Assembly (NCBI RefSeq): GCF_022829285.1
Contig: NZ_JAKSYI010000055.1
Coordinates: forward strand, 1-64,000
DNA length: 64,000 nucleotides
DNA from: Methylobacterium sp. J-078
GTDB lineage: Bacteria; Pseudomonadota; Alphaproteobacteria; Rhizobiales; Beijerinckiaceae
Direction: 5' to 3'
This document shows positions 9,861-19,499 of this stretch, one piece after another (positions within the stretch are counted from its first letter, which is position 1; every line of letters starts with the position of its first letter). The position numbers and the translations under genes were made by a program. The notes below the pieces were generated by a model, which saw only the letters and a program-made list of their open reading frames with translations, made no database searches and was not told where the DNA came from.

Positions 9861-10988
9861 CTACACGACGACGGTGATCCGCTTCGCCGCCCGGGTCAGG
9901 CCGGTATAGAGCCAGCGTGCCCGGTGCTCGCGGAAGGCGAACGACTCGTCGAACAGCACGACGTCGTCCCATTGCGAGCCCTGCGCCTTGTGGACGGTCA
10001 GCGCGTAGCCGTACGTGAACTCGTCGGTCTCGCGCTTGAGGAAGGCCGGGATCTCCTCTTCGGAGCCCGACATCACCGCCTTGAGCACCTTGATGTCCAC
10101 AGGACGGCGGCGCAGGGCCGGGTCGTCCTCCGGCACCACGTCGAGGCGCACCGTGTCGGCGCGCGGCGAGGAGCGCTGGGCGTGCACTGTCCAGGTGGAG
10201 CCGTTGAGCAGGCCCTTGGTCCGGTCGTTGCGCAGGCAGACCAGCTTCTCGCCCACCGCCGGCATCGGGTCGGTGTGGCCGGCGAGCTCACGCAGGCGGT
10301 TGTTGTAGAGCCGCCGGGTCTTGTTCATGCCCACCAGCACCTGATCGGCCTGGAGCACCACGGCCGGGTCGATGGCGCGCCGCGAGACGATGCGACTCTC
10401 GCCGTACTCGCCGATCGACAGGCGCCCGCCCTCGCGCACCGTCATCGCCATCCGGACGATGGGGTCGTCGGCGGCCTGCCGGTGGACGTCGGTGAGCATC
10501 ACGTCGGGCTCGGCCTCGGTGAAGAAGCCGCCCCCGCGCACCGGCGGCAGCTGCGCCGGGTCGCCGAGCACCAGAACCGGCCGGTCGAAGGACAGGAGGT
10601 CGTTGCCCAGATCCGAATCGACCATCGAGCACTCGTCGATGACGATGAGCTCGGCCTTCGAGACCGGCCCGGTCCGGTTCAGGGTGAAAGCCGGGCCGCC
10701 CTCCTCGGTCTCCTTGGTGCGGTAGATCAGGCTGTGGATCGTCGCGGCGTCGTGGCAGCCCTTCTGGCGCATCACCGAGGCGGCCTTGCCCGTGAAGGCG
10801 CCGAACACCACCGTACCCTCGACGTCGTCGGCGATGCGCCGCGCGAGGGTGGTCTTGCCGGTGCCGGCATAGCCGAACAGGCGGAAGACCTGGGCGCCGC
10901 CGGACTTGCGCCAGTCGGAAATCGCCTTCAGGGCCGCGTCCTGCTGGGGCGCGAAGCGGGTCGGAAGACCGGTCTTGCCTTCGGCCAT
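9861..10988 (-). CDS. RecD/Dda-like superfamily 1 DNA helicase
   Basis: The 375-residue ATPase has Walker A GYAGTGKT at residues 39-46, an extended Walker B (VIDECSMVD), the SF1 motif TVHKAQGSQW and a C-terminal motif VI, YTGLTRAAKR. This matches short RecD-like or Dda-like 5'-3' helicases rather than full RecD (about 600 residues). Role inferred: cytosolic DNA repair or replication restart. Its ATG overlaps the stop of the upstream SUFU gene by one base (TGATG), so translation is probably coupled. It is the third gene of a hemF-SUFU-helicase unit. Confidence 0.85.
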   Translation of the reverse strand: MAEGKTGLPTRFAPQQDAALKAISDWRKSGGAQVFRLFGYAGTGKTTLARRIADDVEGTVVFGAFTGKAASVMRQKGCHDAATIHSLIYRTKETEEGGPAFTLNRTGPVSKAELIVIDECSMVDSDLGNDLLSFDRPVLVLGDPAQLPPVRGGGFFTEAEPDVMLTDVHRQAADDPIVRMAMTVREGGRLSIGEYGESRIVSRRAIDPAVVLQADQVLVGMNKTRRLYNNRLRELAGHTDPMPAVGEKLVCLRNDRTKGLLNGSTWTVHAQRSSPRADTVRLDVVPEDDPALRRRPVDIKVLKAVMSGSEEEIPAFLKRETDEFTYGYALTVHKAQGSQWDDVVLFDESFAFREHRARWLYTGLTRAAKRITVVV

Positions 10989-11578
10989 CAGAGCACCGAG
11001 GGGCGCTGGAGGTCGAATAGGTCGGTGCCGCGCGTCGCGAACAGGTCCTCAAGGGCGTCGCCGCCGGACTCTTCCGCGAAGGCGTACTCGGCCTGCGAGA
11101 TCGGCACGGCCTGGAGGAAGGCCAGGGCCGCGTCGGGCGTCGCCAGCGTCTGAAGGCGCGCCTCGAACAGGACCGGCGGCACGAACAGGACGTGGGCGAG
11201 GCTCGCCGAGAGGCCGGTGAGCAGGCCGGGAAAGACGATGCCGGGAGCCAGGAACCAGCGTCCGTCGATGACCTGGAAGGCGCAGGCCGCCAGCATGCGC
11301 GCCACATCCGGGTCGGTACTCACGCCTAGGATCTCGCAGCGCCCGGGGAACTCCACGCCGTCCTGGTAGAGGGGGTGGTTGGCCAGCGTCACCGTCGCGC
11401 AGGCGATGAGGCCGGGACGGGGCGCGTCGCGGCAGGTGAGAATGTCGACGTGGCTGCGCCCGGTCTCGTCGGCGTGCCGGGCGACGGAGGGGCGGCCGCC
11501 GAAGGCGCCCGCCAGCATCCGCGCCACCGCGCGGTTAGTCTCGGTGATGTCCGCCGGAGGGGCGGCCGGGCCGCTCAC
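10988..11578 (-). CDS. Suppressor-of-fused (SUFU) domain protein
   Basis: The 196-residue product resembles bacterial SUFU-domain proteins. It has a central [11 protein letters not shown] and [11 protein letters not shown], then a long hydrophobic core ([13 protein letters not shown]) and the C-terminal [21 protein letters not shown] segment typical of the family. Function is unknown in bacteria; SUFU proteins often occur with polymorphic toxins as immunity proteins, but no toxin gene is seen here. The start is a GTG at 11578 that overlaps the hemF stop as GTGA, a strong sign of coupled translation. It also overlaps the helicase start. Confidence 0.7.
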   Translation of the reverse strand: MSGPAAPPADITETNRAVARMLAGAFGGRPSVARHADETGRSHVDILTCRDAPRPGLIACATVTLANHPLYQDGVEFPGRCEILGVSTDPDVARMLAACAFQVIDGRWFLAPGIVFPGLLTGLSASLAHVLFVPPVLFEARLQTLATPDAALAFLQAVPISQAEYAFAEESGGDALEDLFATRGTDLFDLQRPSVL

Positions 11579-12501
11579 GGCCAGCGCACCGTCGGGGGCA
11601 GCGACGAGAGAATCGAGGCGACGTTGCCGCCGGTCTTCAGGCCGAAGATCGTGCCGCGGTCGTAGAGCAGGTTGAACTCGACGTAGCGCCCGCGCCGGAC
11701 CTGCTGCTCCAGCCGGTCGGCCTCGGTCCAGGACGTCGCCAGGTTGGCGCGCACGATGGCCGGATAGGCCTTGAGGAAGGCGCCCCCGACGTCGCGGGTG
11801 AAGGCGAGGTCGGCCTGAGGGTCGCCGGTCCAGTGATAGTCGTAGAAGATGCCGCCGATGCCGCGCGGCTCGTTGCGGTGCTTGAGGTGGAAGTACTCCT
11901 CGCACCAGGCCTTGTAGCGGGCATAGTCGGCGGCCGGGGCGTGGGCGTCGCAGGCCTCCCGCATCGCCGCGTGGAAGGCGAGCGAATCCGGATCGTCCTG
12001 CGTGCGGCGCCGGTCGAGCACCGGCGTCAGGTCGGCACCGCCGCCGAACCAGGTCTTCGTGGTCACCACGAAGCGGGTGTTCATGTGCACGGTCGGCACG
12101 TTGGGGTTCCAGGGATGGGCGATCAGCGAGATCCCGGTGGCGAAGAAGCGTGGGTCCTCGGCAGCGCCCGGCATCTGGGCGCGGAACTCGGGAGCGAACT
12201 CGCCGTGCACGGCCGAGACGTGGACGCCGGCCTTCTCGAAGACCCGGCCCTTGATCATCGCCATGGTACCGCCGCCGCCGGGGGCGCCGGTGTGGTCGGT
12301 GCGCTGCCAGGGCGTTTTTTCGAAACGTCCCGGCGCGGTCGGGGCGTCGGGATGGAAGGGCCCCGTCGCCTCCGCCTCCAAGGTCTCGAGGGCGGCGACG
12401 ATCCGGTCGCGCAGTGTGGTGAACCACGCCGTCGCCTCGGCCTTGAAGGCGTCGCGCTCGGCCTCGGGCAGCGGGGGAACGGAGGATTCGGGCATGGTCA
12501 T
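11575..12501 (-). CDS. hemF: Aerobic coproporphyrinogen III oxidase
   Basis: HemF uses oxygen to decarboxylate coproporphyrinogen III to protoporphyrinogen IX in haem (and here probably bacteriochlorophyll or cobalamin-linked tetrapyrrole) synthesis. The 308-residue protein shows the conserved [41 protein letters not shown] and [13 protein letters not shown] blocks, and the length is normal. I start at the ATG at 12501; a second ATG at 12495 and an upstream TTG at 12537 are alternatives. It heads an operon whose next two genes overlap it and each other. Confidence 0.94.
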   Translation of the reverse strand: MTMPESSVPPLPEAERDAFKAEATAWFTTLRDRIVAALETLEAEATGPFHPDAPTAPGRFEKTPWQRTDHTGAPGGGGTMAMIKGRVFEKAGVHVSAVHGEFAPEFRAQMPGAAEDPRFFATGISLIAHPWNPNVPTVHMNTRFVVTTKTWFGGGADLTPVLDRRRTQDDPDSLAFHAAMREACDAHAPAADYARYKAWCEEYFHLKHRNEPRGIGGIFYDYHWTGDPQADLAFTRDVGGAFLKAYPAIVRANLATSWTEADRLEQQVRRGRYVEFNLLYDRGTIFGLKTGGNVASILSSLPPTVRWP

Positions 12502-12552
12502 GCCGGGGGATGTCCCATCCCGCCGGCCGGCCGTCAATTCGTCGGGGCGCCC

Positions 12553-12822
12553 TCAATCCTTCACGGACATCAGCAGCCGCTCGGTCTTGGCGTCCTCGAT
12601 CCGATTCACCATGCGCCGGCCCTCGTGGACGTCGCGGATGGTCTTGGTGGCGGTGATGCAGGATTGCACGAGCATGATCGTGCCCATGGCCAGATATCCT
12701 TTGATCCAGATGTCGATGGGCATGAACAGGATGCCGAGGCCCACCATCGCGGCGGAGCCGAGGAACGACGCGTAGGTGAAGGCGACCCAGGCGCCGGAAT
12801 GCTGCGTGGTCTCATTGGTCAT
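12553..12822 (-). CDS. YiaA/YiaB-type two-helix inner membrane protein
   Basis: The 89-residue protein has two hydrophobic helices (about residues 12-32 and 37-60), conserved AWVAFTYASF and IKGYLAMG, and a charged C-terminus, matching the YiaAB two-helix domain. An AGGAGC ribosome site lies 7 bases before the ATG. It follows a PspA-like gene by 36 bases on the same strand, a common pairing in alphaproteobacteria. Inferred role: envelope stress or membrane integrity, together with the PspA-like protein. Confidence 0.82.
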   Translation of the reverse strand: MTNETTQHSGAWVAFTYASFLGSAAMVGLGILFMPIDIWIKGYLAMGTIMLVQSCITATKTIRDVHEGRRMVNRIEDAKTERLLMSVKD

Positions 12823-12858
12823 GGTCGTGCTCCTTGGATGAGGGGTGATACGGGACGG

Positions 12859-13548
12859 TCAGATGGCCGACGACTCTGCCGCCTCGGCCCGGGCGCGCAG
12901 GCGGTCGAGGATCACGGAGGGGGCCGGGCGGCTGCTCGGGCCGAAGCCGGCGCGCTCCATCCGCTCGGCGATGTCGGCGCCGGGCTCGGCCTCGCGCAGG
13001 GCCGCCTCGGTGTCGTCGGCCGCGGCCTGGAGGCTGCGCAGGCGGGCGAGCGTCGCCTCGGCCTCCTTCAGGGTCGCCCGGTCCTGCGGGTCCGCGCTCA
13101 CCCGCAGGCGCCGGGCCGTCTCGGCCGCGGCGGCGAGGCGACGGCCCCGCTCCAGTTCCGCCTGACGCCGGGTGGCGTCGGCGACCTTGGCGCGGATTCG
13201 GGCTAGCTCAGTGGCGAAGCGGCTCCGCGCGGTGCGGATGGCGTCGCGCTCGGCCTCCAGTTCGGCGATCGCCTCGGCCGCCTGCGCCGCGAGGTCTTCG
13301 CGGTTGGCCTGGAGCGCCGCCACGGCGCGGGTCTCGAGGTCGGCGGCGCGGGCTTCGACCTCGGCGAGGCGACGCTCCTCAGCGCGGTCGCCGGCCACCG
13401 AGGCGGCCAGCGCCTGGCGGCTGCGCTCCAGGGCGGCGCGGGTCTCCCGGATCTGCTGGTCGAGGATCAGGAGGGCGTTGCGGTCGAAGAGGTCCTCTTC
13501 GGCGCGGGCGGCGGCGCCGCGGGCGAGGGTGCGAAACAGTCTGAGCAT
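12859..13548 (-). CDS. PspA/IM30-like coiled-coil protein
   Basis: The 229-residue product is almost entirely alpha-helical and rich in Ala, Glu and Arg, with long heptads (residues 25-190) and an N-terminal basic helix, MLRLFRTLARG, as in PspA and IM30 membrane-remodelling proteins. The ribosome site GGAGC is well placed. Family role: binding and protecting the inner membrane under stress. It is the first gene of a unit with the YiaAB-like gene. Two operator-like palindromes lie 50-90 bases upstream of the start, which suggests a repressor-controlled stress operon. Confidence 0.75.
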   Translation of the reverse strand: MLRLFRTLARGAAARAEEDLFDRNALLILDQQIRETRAALERSRQALAASVAGDRAEERRLAEVEARAADLETRAVAALQANREDLAAQAAEAIAELEAERDAIRTARSRFATELARIRAKVADATRRQAELERGRRLAAAAETARRLRVSADPQDRATLKEAEATLARLRSLQAAADDTEAALREAEPGADIAERMERAGFGPSSRPAPSVILDRLRARAEAAESSAI

Positions 13549-13598
13549 GATGGGCTCCGGGTCGGTGGCTGTCGTCCACCGCCCGGTTGTCGCATAAT

Positions 13599-13636
13599 TT
13601 GAACGGTGTTCAAGTGCGATTTTGCACGACGTTCAA
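13599..13636. promoter_or_regulatory. Two tandem operator-like palindromes upstream of the PspA-like operon
   Basis: TTGAACGGTGTTCAA (13599-13613) has perfect 6-base arms with a 3-base spacer. A second copy, TTGCACGACGTTCAA (13622-13636), keeps the same layout with one arm mismatch. Centres are 23 bases apart, roughly two helix turns. The form resembles operators of TetR- or MarR-type repressors; no such regulator gene is adjacent. The second copy overlaps the trmL stop codon. Confidence 0.6.
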
Positions 13637-14100
13637 TTTGGAGCCGGGAAGCCGTCGATCTGGCGCAGGGCCTCACCCAGGATCATGGCGGCGCAGACCG
13701 CGACGTTGAGTGAGCGCAGGTCGGGGCGGATCGGCACCACCACCCGGGCATCCGCCGCGGCGTGAACGGCATCGGGCACGCCGGCCGATTCCCGACCCAT
13801 CAGCAGACAGTCGCCGTCGCGATAGGCGAACGCCGTGTAGGGCAGGGCGGCCTGCGTGGTGGCGAGGACGAGGCGGATGTTCTGCGCCCGCCGCCAGGCC
13901 GCGAAGGCGTCCCACGAGCGGTGGCGCGTGACAGCGACCCGGTCGAGGTAGTCGAGCCCGGAGCGGCGCAGGTGCCGGTCGGAGACGTCGAAGCCCGCCG
14001 GCTCGATGATCTCGACGGCGGCCCCGAGGCAGGCGGCCATGCGCAGTAGGGTGCCGGTGTTCTGCGGAATGTCGGGCTGGTAGAGGGCGAGATGGAGCAT
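13633..14100 (-). CDS. trmL: tRNA (cytidine(34)-2'-O)-methyltransferase
   Basis: This is a SPOUT-fold methyltransferase that 2'-O-methylates the wobble base of certain tRNA-Leu species with S-adenosylmethionine. The 155-residue form from the ATG at 14100 matches TrmL length (157 in E. coli) and start (MLHLALYQPDIPQNTG). Conserved LMGRESAGVP and IPIRPDLRSLNVAVCAAM form the knotted SAM site. The frame is open further upstream to 14142, but the extra residues are not conserved. It is divergent from the ABC exporter gene. Confidence 0.92.
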   Translation of the reverse strand: MLHLALYQPDIPQNTGTLLRMAACLGAAVEIIEPAGFDVSDRHLRRSGLDYLDRVAVTRHRSWDAFAAWRRAQNIRLVLATTQAALPYTAFAYRDGDCLLMGRESAGVPDAVHAAADARVVVPIRPDLRSLNVAVCAAMILGEALRQIDGFPAPN

Positions 14101-14208
14101 CAGCGGCGTCTCAGGACGGGGGCGGGCGGTTCCGTGCGGCATCGCCCCCCGGTTGGCGGACGGTCAAGACGGCATAGCTAAGGGACGCTGCAGCAACCGG
14201 ATGTTCTC

Positions 14209-16080
14209 ATGTTTCTCGATTGGCTCGAGCGCCGGATCGACACCTTCGCGCCGTTCGACGACGGCCGCATGCCGCCGAAATCCGTTCTCGGCTTCGCGGG
14301 CTTCTATCTGCGGCCGATCCGCGGCGCGCTCGCGATCCTGTTCGTTGTGGCGATCTTGGCCGGGTCGGTGGAGGCCTCGCTCTACCTGCTCATGGGCTGG
14401 TTCATCGATCTCCTGAACAAGGCCGACCGCGCCACCCTGTGGCAGGAGCACGGCACCGGCCTGATGCTGGCGGCCGGCCTTCTGCTGGTGGTGCGGCCCA
14501 TCACGATCTGGCTGCACGAGATCCTGTCGAACCAGCTGATCGTGCCGCAGGCGACGAACCAGATCCGCTGGCGCACGCACCTCTACACCCTCGGCCACTC
14601 TCTCTCGTACTTCCAGGCGGATTTCGCCGGGCGCCTCGCCAACAGGGTCGTGCAGGTCGGCCCGGCGGTGCGCGAACTCGCCGTGGTGTTCATCGACACC
14701 CTGCTCTACGTCGCGATCTATGCGGTTACGGCGGTCGGCTTGTTCGGCTCGATCTCCCTCTGGCTCGCCCTGCCGGTGGTGGTCTGGATCGCGGCCTATG
14801 CCGCCCTGACGCGCTGGTTCGTGCCGCGCGCCCGGTTCCGGTCGCTGCTGACCGCCGACACCCGCTCGGCCCTGATCGGGCGGATCGTCGACAGCTACAC
14901 GAATATTCTCACGGTCAAGCTCTTCGCCCGCGACCGCGAGGAGCGCGCGGCGGTGCGCGATGCCGTGGATGTGCATACGAAAGCCTATCTCCATCAGTTC
15001 CGGCTGGTGAGCAGCACAACCACCCTGCTCGGCCTCCTCAACAGCCTGCTGATCCTGTCCACCGCCAGCGTCTGCGTGATCCTGTGGCAGCGCGGCGGGA
15101 TGACCACAGGCGAGGCCTCGGCCGGCCTCGCCCTGGTCCTGCGCCTCATGGCGATGTCGGGCTGGGTGATGCAGACCGTGCGGGGCATCTTCGAGAATGT
15201 CGGCGTCATCCAGGAGAGCATGCAGACGATCGCCCGTCCGCACGCCATTACCGACCGGGCCGATGCCGGGACACTGGCGATCTCGGGCGGCGACATCCGC
15301 TTCGAGAACGTCGGCTTCCACTACGGCCGCGACGATACCTCGATCATCGAGGGCCTGAACCTCCACATCCGCGCTGGCGAGAAGGTCGGTCTCGTCGGCG
15401 TGAGCGGCGCCGGCAAGACCACGATCACCGCACTGCTGCTGCGCCTGCACGACCTGGAGAGCGGCCGCATCCTCGTGGATGGCCAGGACATCGCCGGGGT
15501 CACGCAGGGGTCGCTGCGCAGTGCCATCGCGATGGTGACCCAGGACACCTCGCTGCTGCATCGCTCGATCCGCGACAACATCGCGTATGGCCGCCCCGAC
15601 GCCACCATCGCCGACGTCGAGCGCGCCGCCCGCCTCGCACAGGCCGACACGTTCATCCGCGACCTCGTCGACCACAAGGGGCGCACCGGCTACGACGCCC
15701 AGGTCGGCGAGCGCGGCGTGAAGCTCTCAGGCGGCCAGCGCCAGCGCATCGCCATCGCGCGGGTCATCCTCAAGGACGCGCCGATCCTCATCCTGGACGA
15801 GGCGACCTCGGCCCTCGACAGCCAAGTGGAGGCCGCGATCCAGGAGAGCCTCGACACCCTGATGGAGGGCAAGACGGTGCTGGCCATCGCGCATCGCCTC
15901 TCGACCATCGCGGCCCTCGACCGCCTGATCGTCCTCGATGCCGGCCGGGTCATCGAGGAGGGCACCCATGCCGAACTGATCGCCGGCGGTGGCCTCTATG
16001 CTCGGCTCTGGACACGCCAGTCGGGCGGTTTCCTGGGCGATGCCGCCGATACCGCCATCTACGAGAACGCCGCCGAGTAG
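14209..16080 (+). CDS. ABC exporter, fused permease and ATPase (MsbA/multidrug type)
   Basis: The 623-residue half-transporter has a six-helix membrane domain (helices visible at about 40-65, 83-103, 155-180, 186-205, 272-292 and 303-322). The nucleotide-binding domain has Walker A GVSGAGKT at 397-404, signature LSGGQ at 506-510 and Walker B ILILDE at 526-531. It would work as a homodimer in the inner membrane. The substrate (lipid, drug or peptide) cannot be told. No partner gene is adjacent, and it appears monocistronic. Confidence 0.92.
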   Translation: MFLDWLERRIDTFAPFDDGRMPPKSVLGFAGFYLRPIRGALAILFVVAILAGSVEASLYLLMGWFIDLLNKADRATLWQEHGTGLMLAAGLLLVVRPITIWLHEILSNQLIVPQATNQIRWRTHLYTLGHSLSYFQADFAGRLANRVVQVGPAVRELAVVFIDTLLYVAIYAVTAVGLFGSISLWLALPVVVWIAAYAALTRWFVPRARFRSLLTADTRSALIGRIVDSYTNILTVKLFARDREERAAVRDAVDVHTKAYLHQFRLVSSTTTLLGLLNSLLILSTASVCVILWQRGGMTTGEASAGLALVLRLMAMSGWVMQTVRGIFENVGVIQESMQTIARPHAITDRADAGTLAISGGDIRFENVGFHYGRDDTSIIEGLNLHIRAGEKVGLVGVSGAGKTTITALLLRLHDLESGRILVDGQDIAGVTQGSLRSAIAMVTQDTSLLHRSIRDNIAYGRPDATIADVERAARLAQADTFIRDLVDHKGRTGYDAQVGERGVKLSGGQRQRIAIARVILKDAPILILDEATSALDSQVEAAIQESLDTLMEGKTVLAIAHRLSTIAALDRLIVLDAGRVIEEGTHAELIAGGGLYARLWTRQSGGFLGDAADTAIYENAAE

Positions 16081-16412
16081 GGCCGCTCGGGGGGCGCGAA
16101 GCACGCAAAGGTGTCGCAATCGGAAACGCCGCCCGGATTCGACGTGCTGCGACGCACACGAGGGGGCGGCGTTCTGCCGTTCCGCTATCCAGAAGCATAA
16201 CGTCGGCCTGACGTTGTAGCCAATTTTCGCATTTATTCTCAATATCTTAGTGGAGCTCTGCATAAGTCTTCAGCAGATATGCTCATTTCATGCTCAAACT
16301 GCATGGCAGCCCCTTTCGATCGGCGCTCCTGGTGCAGCGCAGCAGAGCCTACATCCGGGTCATGGCGCCGGGCCGCAGAGCCTGGCCGCACCCCAGATCC
16401 GGAGTTCACACC
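16081..16412. other. Intergenic region with an AT-rich leader
   Basis: No gene is supported. The segment 16210-16290 is clearly more AT-rich than its surroundings and is the likely promoter and leader region of the small gene at 16413. No regulator box is clear. Confidence 0.4.
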
Positions 16413-16622
16413 ATGGTCCAGTCCATCCTTCAGCATTTCGCTGCCTCCCTGCGCGAGAACGCCTCCGTGCGCGAAATCTCCGAGCTCACCGACCGGCAGT
16501 TCGCCGATATCGGCGGCGACCGCCTAAGCGCCAAGCTCCTTGAGAAGGCCCGCCAGCGTCGCGCCCGCGAGCACGTCCCCTTCCACGCCTCGGTCGGCGT
16601 GTTCTCTTACCCGACGGTGTGA
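16413..16622 (+). CDS. Small DUF1127-like protein
   Basis: The 69-residue product has the core REISELTDRQFADIGGDR, close to the DUF1127 consensus in which a hydrophobic helix is followed by 'L-D-x-L-x-DIG-x-R'. A GGAG site lies 8 bases before the ATG at 16413. Small DUF1127 proteins are common in alphaproteobacteria; some have been linked to RNA and phosphate or carbon regulation. The match is partial, and the C-terminal tail (HASVGVFSYPTV) is outside the usual domain. Function here is unknown. Confidence 0.55.
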   Translation: MVQSILQHFAASLRENASVREISELTDRQFADIGGDRLSAKLLEKARQRRAREHVPFHASVGVFSYPTV

Positions 16623-17134
16623 CGAACACCCGCCCTCGAGCGAAGCTGTCGGCTTTTCGGGCCGCTGCGCGAACCTTCGGCTCGCGTGGCGGCCCGACGC
16701 ATGTCTGGGATCATGTGGCAGGCGCCGGTCGATAGGGGTGGCGATGTCACCGGGTGCGTACCTCCGCACCGGCTCCCGCCACCTGCGGGATCGAGATCAC
16801 GCTTCGGTCACCCGCCCCGCCGAGCGCGCGACATCGACTGGGTCACATGCCGGGTCGGCTCTGAAAGCCGACAGGGGATAAGTCCGATGTCGGGGATGCT
16901 CCGGGCGATCCAGTCAAGGTCTGTTCCGGACGCGCGCGACGAATGCCCTGAGTAAATCCGTCGTTGGCAAAGCATTGCCGGTGTCGTTGCAACGTCGCGA
17001 TTCGGCGAGACTGCTGGGATGCCGTGGCACAACCCCGCCAAACGTCCTAAGGGAACCTGGCATCCGGGGCGGCCGATTCCCGTGGGTGCGAGGACGTGGG
17101 GTCGGGCGCACGCCCCGGCCCGGAAAGGGTCGTC
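16623..17134. other. Intergenic region before the polysaccharide cluster
   Basis: I find no supported coding sequence. A 7-base inverted repeat, GTCGGCT-CTGAA-AGCCGAC, lies at 16854-16872. The promoter for ugd and the following gene should be in this gap, but no convincing -35/-10 pair is seen. Confidence 0.4.
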
Positions 17135-18496
17135 ATGCGGATTGCGATGGTTGGCGCGGGCTACGTGGGTCTCGTCTCCGGGACGTGTCTGGCGGGTTTC
17201 GGGCACAGCGTGGTGTGCGTCGACAAGGATCCGGAAAAGATCGCGGCGCTGCAGGCCGGGCGCATGCCGATCTACGAGCCGGGGCTCGACGCCCTGGTGG
17301 CGGAGAACGTGCGCCAGGAGCGGCTGAGCTTCGCCACCGATCTGGCCCCGGCGGTGGCGGAGGCCGAGGCGGTGTTCATCGCGGTGGGCACGCCCTCGCG
17401 CCGCGGCGACGGCTTTGCCGACCTCACTTACGTCTTTGCCGCCGCCCGCGAGATCGCCGCGGCCCTGACCGGCTTCACCGTGGTGGTCACCAAGTCTACC
17501 GTGCCGGTGGGCACCGGCGACGAGGTCGAGCGCATCATCCGCGAGACCAACCCGGGGGCGGAGGTGGCGGTGGTGTCCAACCCCGAGTTCCTGCGCGAGG
17601 GCGCGGCCATCGAGGACTTCAAGCGGCCCGACCGCATCGTCATCGGCGCCGAGGACCCACGCGGGGCGGCGGTGATGGGCGAGGTCTACCGCCCGCTCTA
17701 CCTCAACGCCGCGCCGATCCTCTACACCGACCGGCGCACGGCCGAGCTGACCAAGTACGCCGCCAACGCGTTCCTGGCCACCAAGATCACCTTCATCAAC
17801 GAGATGGCGGACCTGTGCGAGCAGGTGGGCGCCAACGTCCAGCAGGTCGCCCGCGGCATCGGTCTCGACAACCGCATCGGCGCCAAGTTCCTGCACGCGG
17901 GCCCGGGCTACGGCGGCTCGTGCTTTCCCAAGGACACCCTGGCGCTCGTCAAGACGGCCCAGGATGCGGGCACCCCGGTGCGGCTCGTGGAGACGGTGGT
18001 CTCGGTCAACGACCAGCGCAAGCGCGCCATGGCCCGCAAGGTGATCCTGGCCTGCGGGGGCTCGGTGCGGGGCAAGACGATCGCGATCCTGGGCCTGACG
18101 TTCAAGCCCAACACCGACGACATGCGCGACGCGCCCGCCCTCTCGATCATCACCGGCCTGCAGGACGGGGGCGCGCGGATCCGGGCCTACGACCCGGAGG
18201 GCATGGAGGCGGCGCAGCCCCTCCTGTCCGACGTGACCTACGCCAGCGACGCCTACGACTGCGCGCACGGCGCCGACGCCGTGGTCATCGTCACCGAGTG
18301 GAACGCCTTCCGCGCCCTCGACTTCGCCCGCCTCGCAACCCTCATGGCAGCACCCGTCATGGTCGACCTGCGCAACGTCTACACCGCCGAGGACGTACGC
18401 CGCCGGGGCTTCCGCTACACCGGCATCGGCCAGTCCCGCGCCGTGCCGGTGGACGCCGATCCCGATCGCGACCGGCCGATCATCCGACGCGATTAG
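17135..18496 (+). CDS. ugd: UDP-glucose 6-dehydrogenase
   Basis: This enzyme oxidises UDP-glucose to UDP-glucuronate with two NAD+. The 453-residue protein shows the NAD-binding GAGYVG at residues 7-12, [10 protein letters not shown], the [12 protein letters not shown] substrate loop and the catalytic Cys263 in [20 protein letters not shown] ribosome site precedes the ATG at 17135. UDP-glucuronate decarboxylase follows 13 bases downstream, so the two form a short pathway to UDP-xylose for the adjacent polysaccharide genes. Confidence 0.95.
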   Translation: MRIAMVGAGYVGLVSGTCLAGFGHSVVCVDKDPEKIAALQAGRMPIYEPGLDALVAENVRQERLSFATDLAPAVAEAEAVFIAVGTPSRRGDGFADLTYVFAAAREIAAALTGFTVVVTKSTVPVGTGDEVERIIRETNPGAEVAVVSNPEFLREGAAIEDFKRPDRIVIGAEDPRGAAVMGEVYRPLYLNAAPILYTDRRTAELTKYAANAFLATKITFINEMADLCEQVGANVQQVARGIGLDNRIGAKFLHAGPGYGGSCFPKDTLALVKTAQDAGTPVRLVETVVSVNDQRKRAMARKVILACGGSVRGKTIAILGLTFKPNTDDMRDAPALSIITGLQDGGARIRAYDPEGMEAAQPLLSDVTYASDAYDCAHGADAVVIVTEWNAFRALDFARLATLMAAPVMVDLRNVYTAEDVRRRGFRYTGIGQSRAVPVDADPDRDRPIIRRD

Positions 18497-18509
18497 GCCG
18501 ACATCCGAC

Positions 18510-19475
18510 ATGCGTTACGGCGACACCAAGAAGATCCTCGTCACGGGTGGCGCCGGCTTCCTCGGCTCCCACCTCTGCGAGCGCCTGCTGGAGCAGGGGC
18601 ACGAGGTGCTGTGCGTCGACAACCTCTTCACCGGAAGCCGCCGGAACATCGCCCGGCTGCTGGGCGACGCGCGCTTCGAGTTCATGCGTCACGACGTGAC
18701 CTTCCCGCTCTACGTCGAGGTCGACGAGATCTACAATCTCGCCTGTCCGGCCTCGCCGGTGCATTACCAGTTCGACCCCGTGCAGACCGCCAAGACCAGC
18801 GTCATCGGCGCGATCAACATGCTGGGGCTAGCAAAACGCCTCAAGGTGAAGATCTTCCAGGCGTCCACGAGCGAGGTCTACGGCGACCCCGAAATCCATC
18901 CCCAGCCGGAGGAATACTGGGGCCGGGTGAACCCGATCGGCTACCGCTCCTGCTACGACGAGGGCAAGCGCTGCGCCGAGACGCTGTTCTTCGACTATCA
19001 CCGACAGCACCACATCCCGATCAAGGTGGCGCGGATCTTCAACACCTACGGGCCGCGCATGCATCCCAATGACGGGCGCGTCGTCTCGAACATCGTGCTG
19101 CAGGCCCTGCGCAACGCCGACATCACGCTCTACGGCGACGGATCGCAGACGCGCGCCTTCTGCTACGTCGACGATCTCATCGAGGGCTTCCTGCGTCTGA
19201 TGGCGACCGGCCCCGAGGTCACGGGGCCGATCAACCTCGGCAATCCGGGCGAGTTCTCGATCCGCCAACTCGCAGACCTCGTGATCGCGCTGACCGGCTC
19301 ACGCTCGCGCATCGTCCACCGGCCGCTTCCCCCCGACGACCCGCGCCAGCGCCGGCCCGATATCGCCAAGGCCAGGGCGCTCCTCGCGTGGGAACCGACC
19401 GTTTCCCTCAGCGAGGGCCTGGGCAAGACTATCGCGTACTTCGAACGCTTTCTCGTCGAGACCGATCACGGCTGA
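18510..19475 (+). CDS. uxs: UDP-glucuronate decarboxylase (UDP-xylose synthase), SDR family
   Basis: The 321-residue extended SDR enzyme has the Rossmann motif GGAGFLG (residues 13-19), the catalytic pair Y149-x3-K153 (YDEGK) and the Uxs-specific [30 protein letters not shown] and RRPDIAKA segments. It converts UDP-glucuronate to UDP-xylose with tightly bound NAD. It lies 13 bases after ugd and is very likely cotranscribed with it. This suggests that xylose, or a pentose derived from it, is part of the polysaccharide. Confidence 0.92.
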   Translation: MRYGDTKKILVTGGAGFLGSHLCERLLEQGHEVLCVDNLFTGSRRNIARLLGDARFEFMRHDVTFPLYVEVDEIYNLACPASPVHYQFDPVQTAKTSVIGAINMLGLAKRLKVKIFQASTSEVYGDPEIHPQPEEYWGRVNPIGYRSCYDEGKRCAETLFFDYHRQHHIPIKVARIFNTYGPRMHPNDGRVVSNIVLQALRNADITLYGDGSQTRAFCYVDDLIEGFLRLMATGPEVTGPINLGNPGEFSIRQLADLVIALTGSRSRIVHRPLPPDDPRQRRPDIAKARALLAWEPTVSLSEGLGKTIAYFERFLVETDHG

Positions 19476-19499
19476 TCGTACAGAGGGCGTACCGTCCCG

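Noticed and set aside
17019-17045. A TGGCAC...GC element resembling a sigma-54 promoter before ugd
   Set aside because: The spacing between GG and GC is 9, not the required 10, and the downstream half (CGCC) is a poor match to TTGCW.
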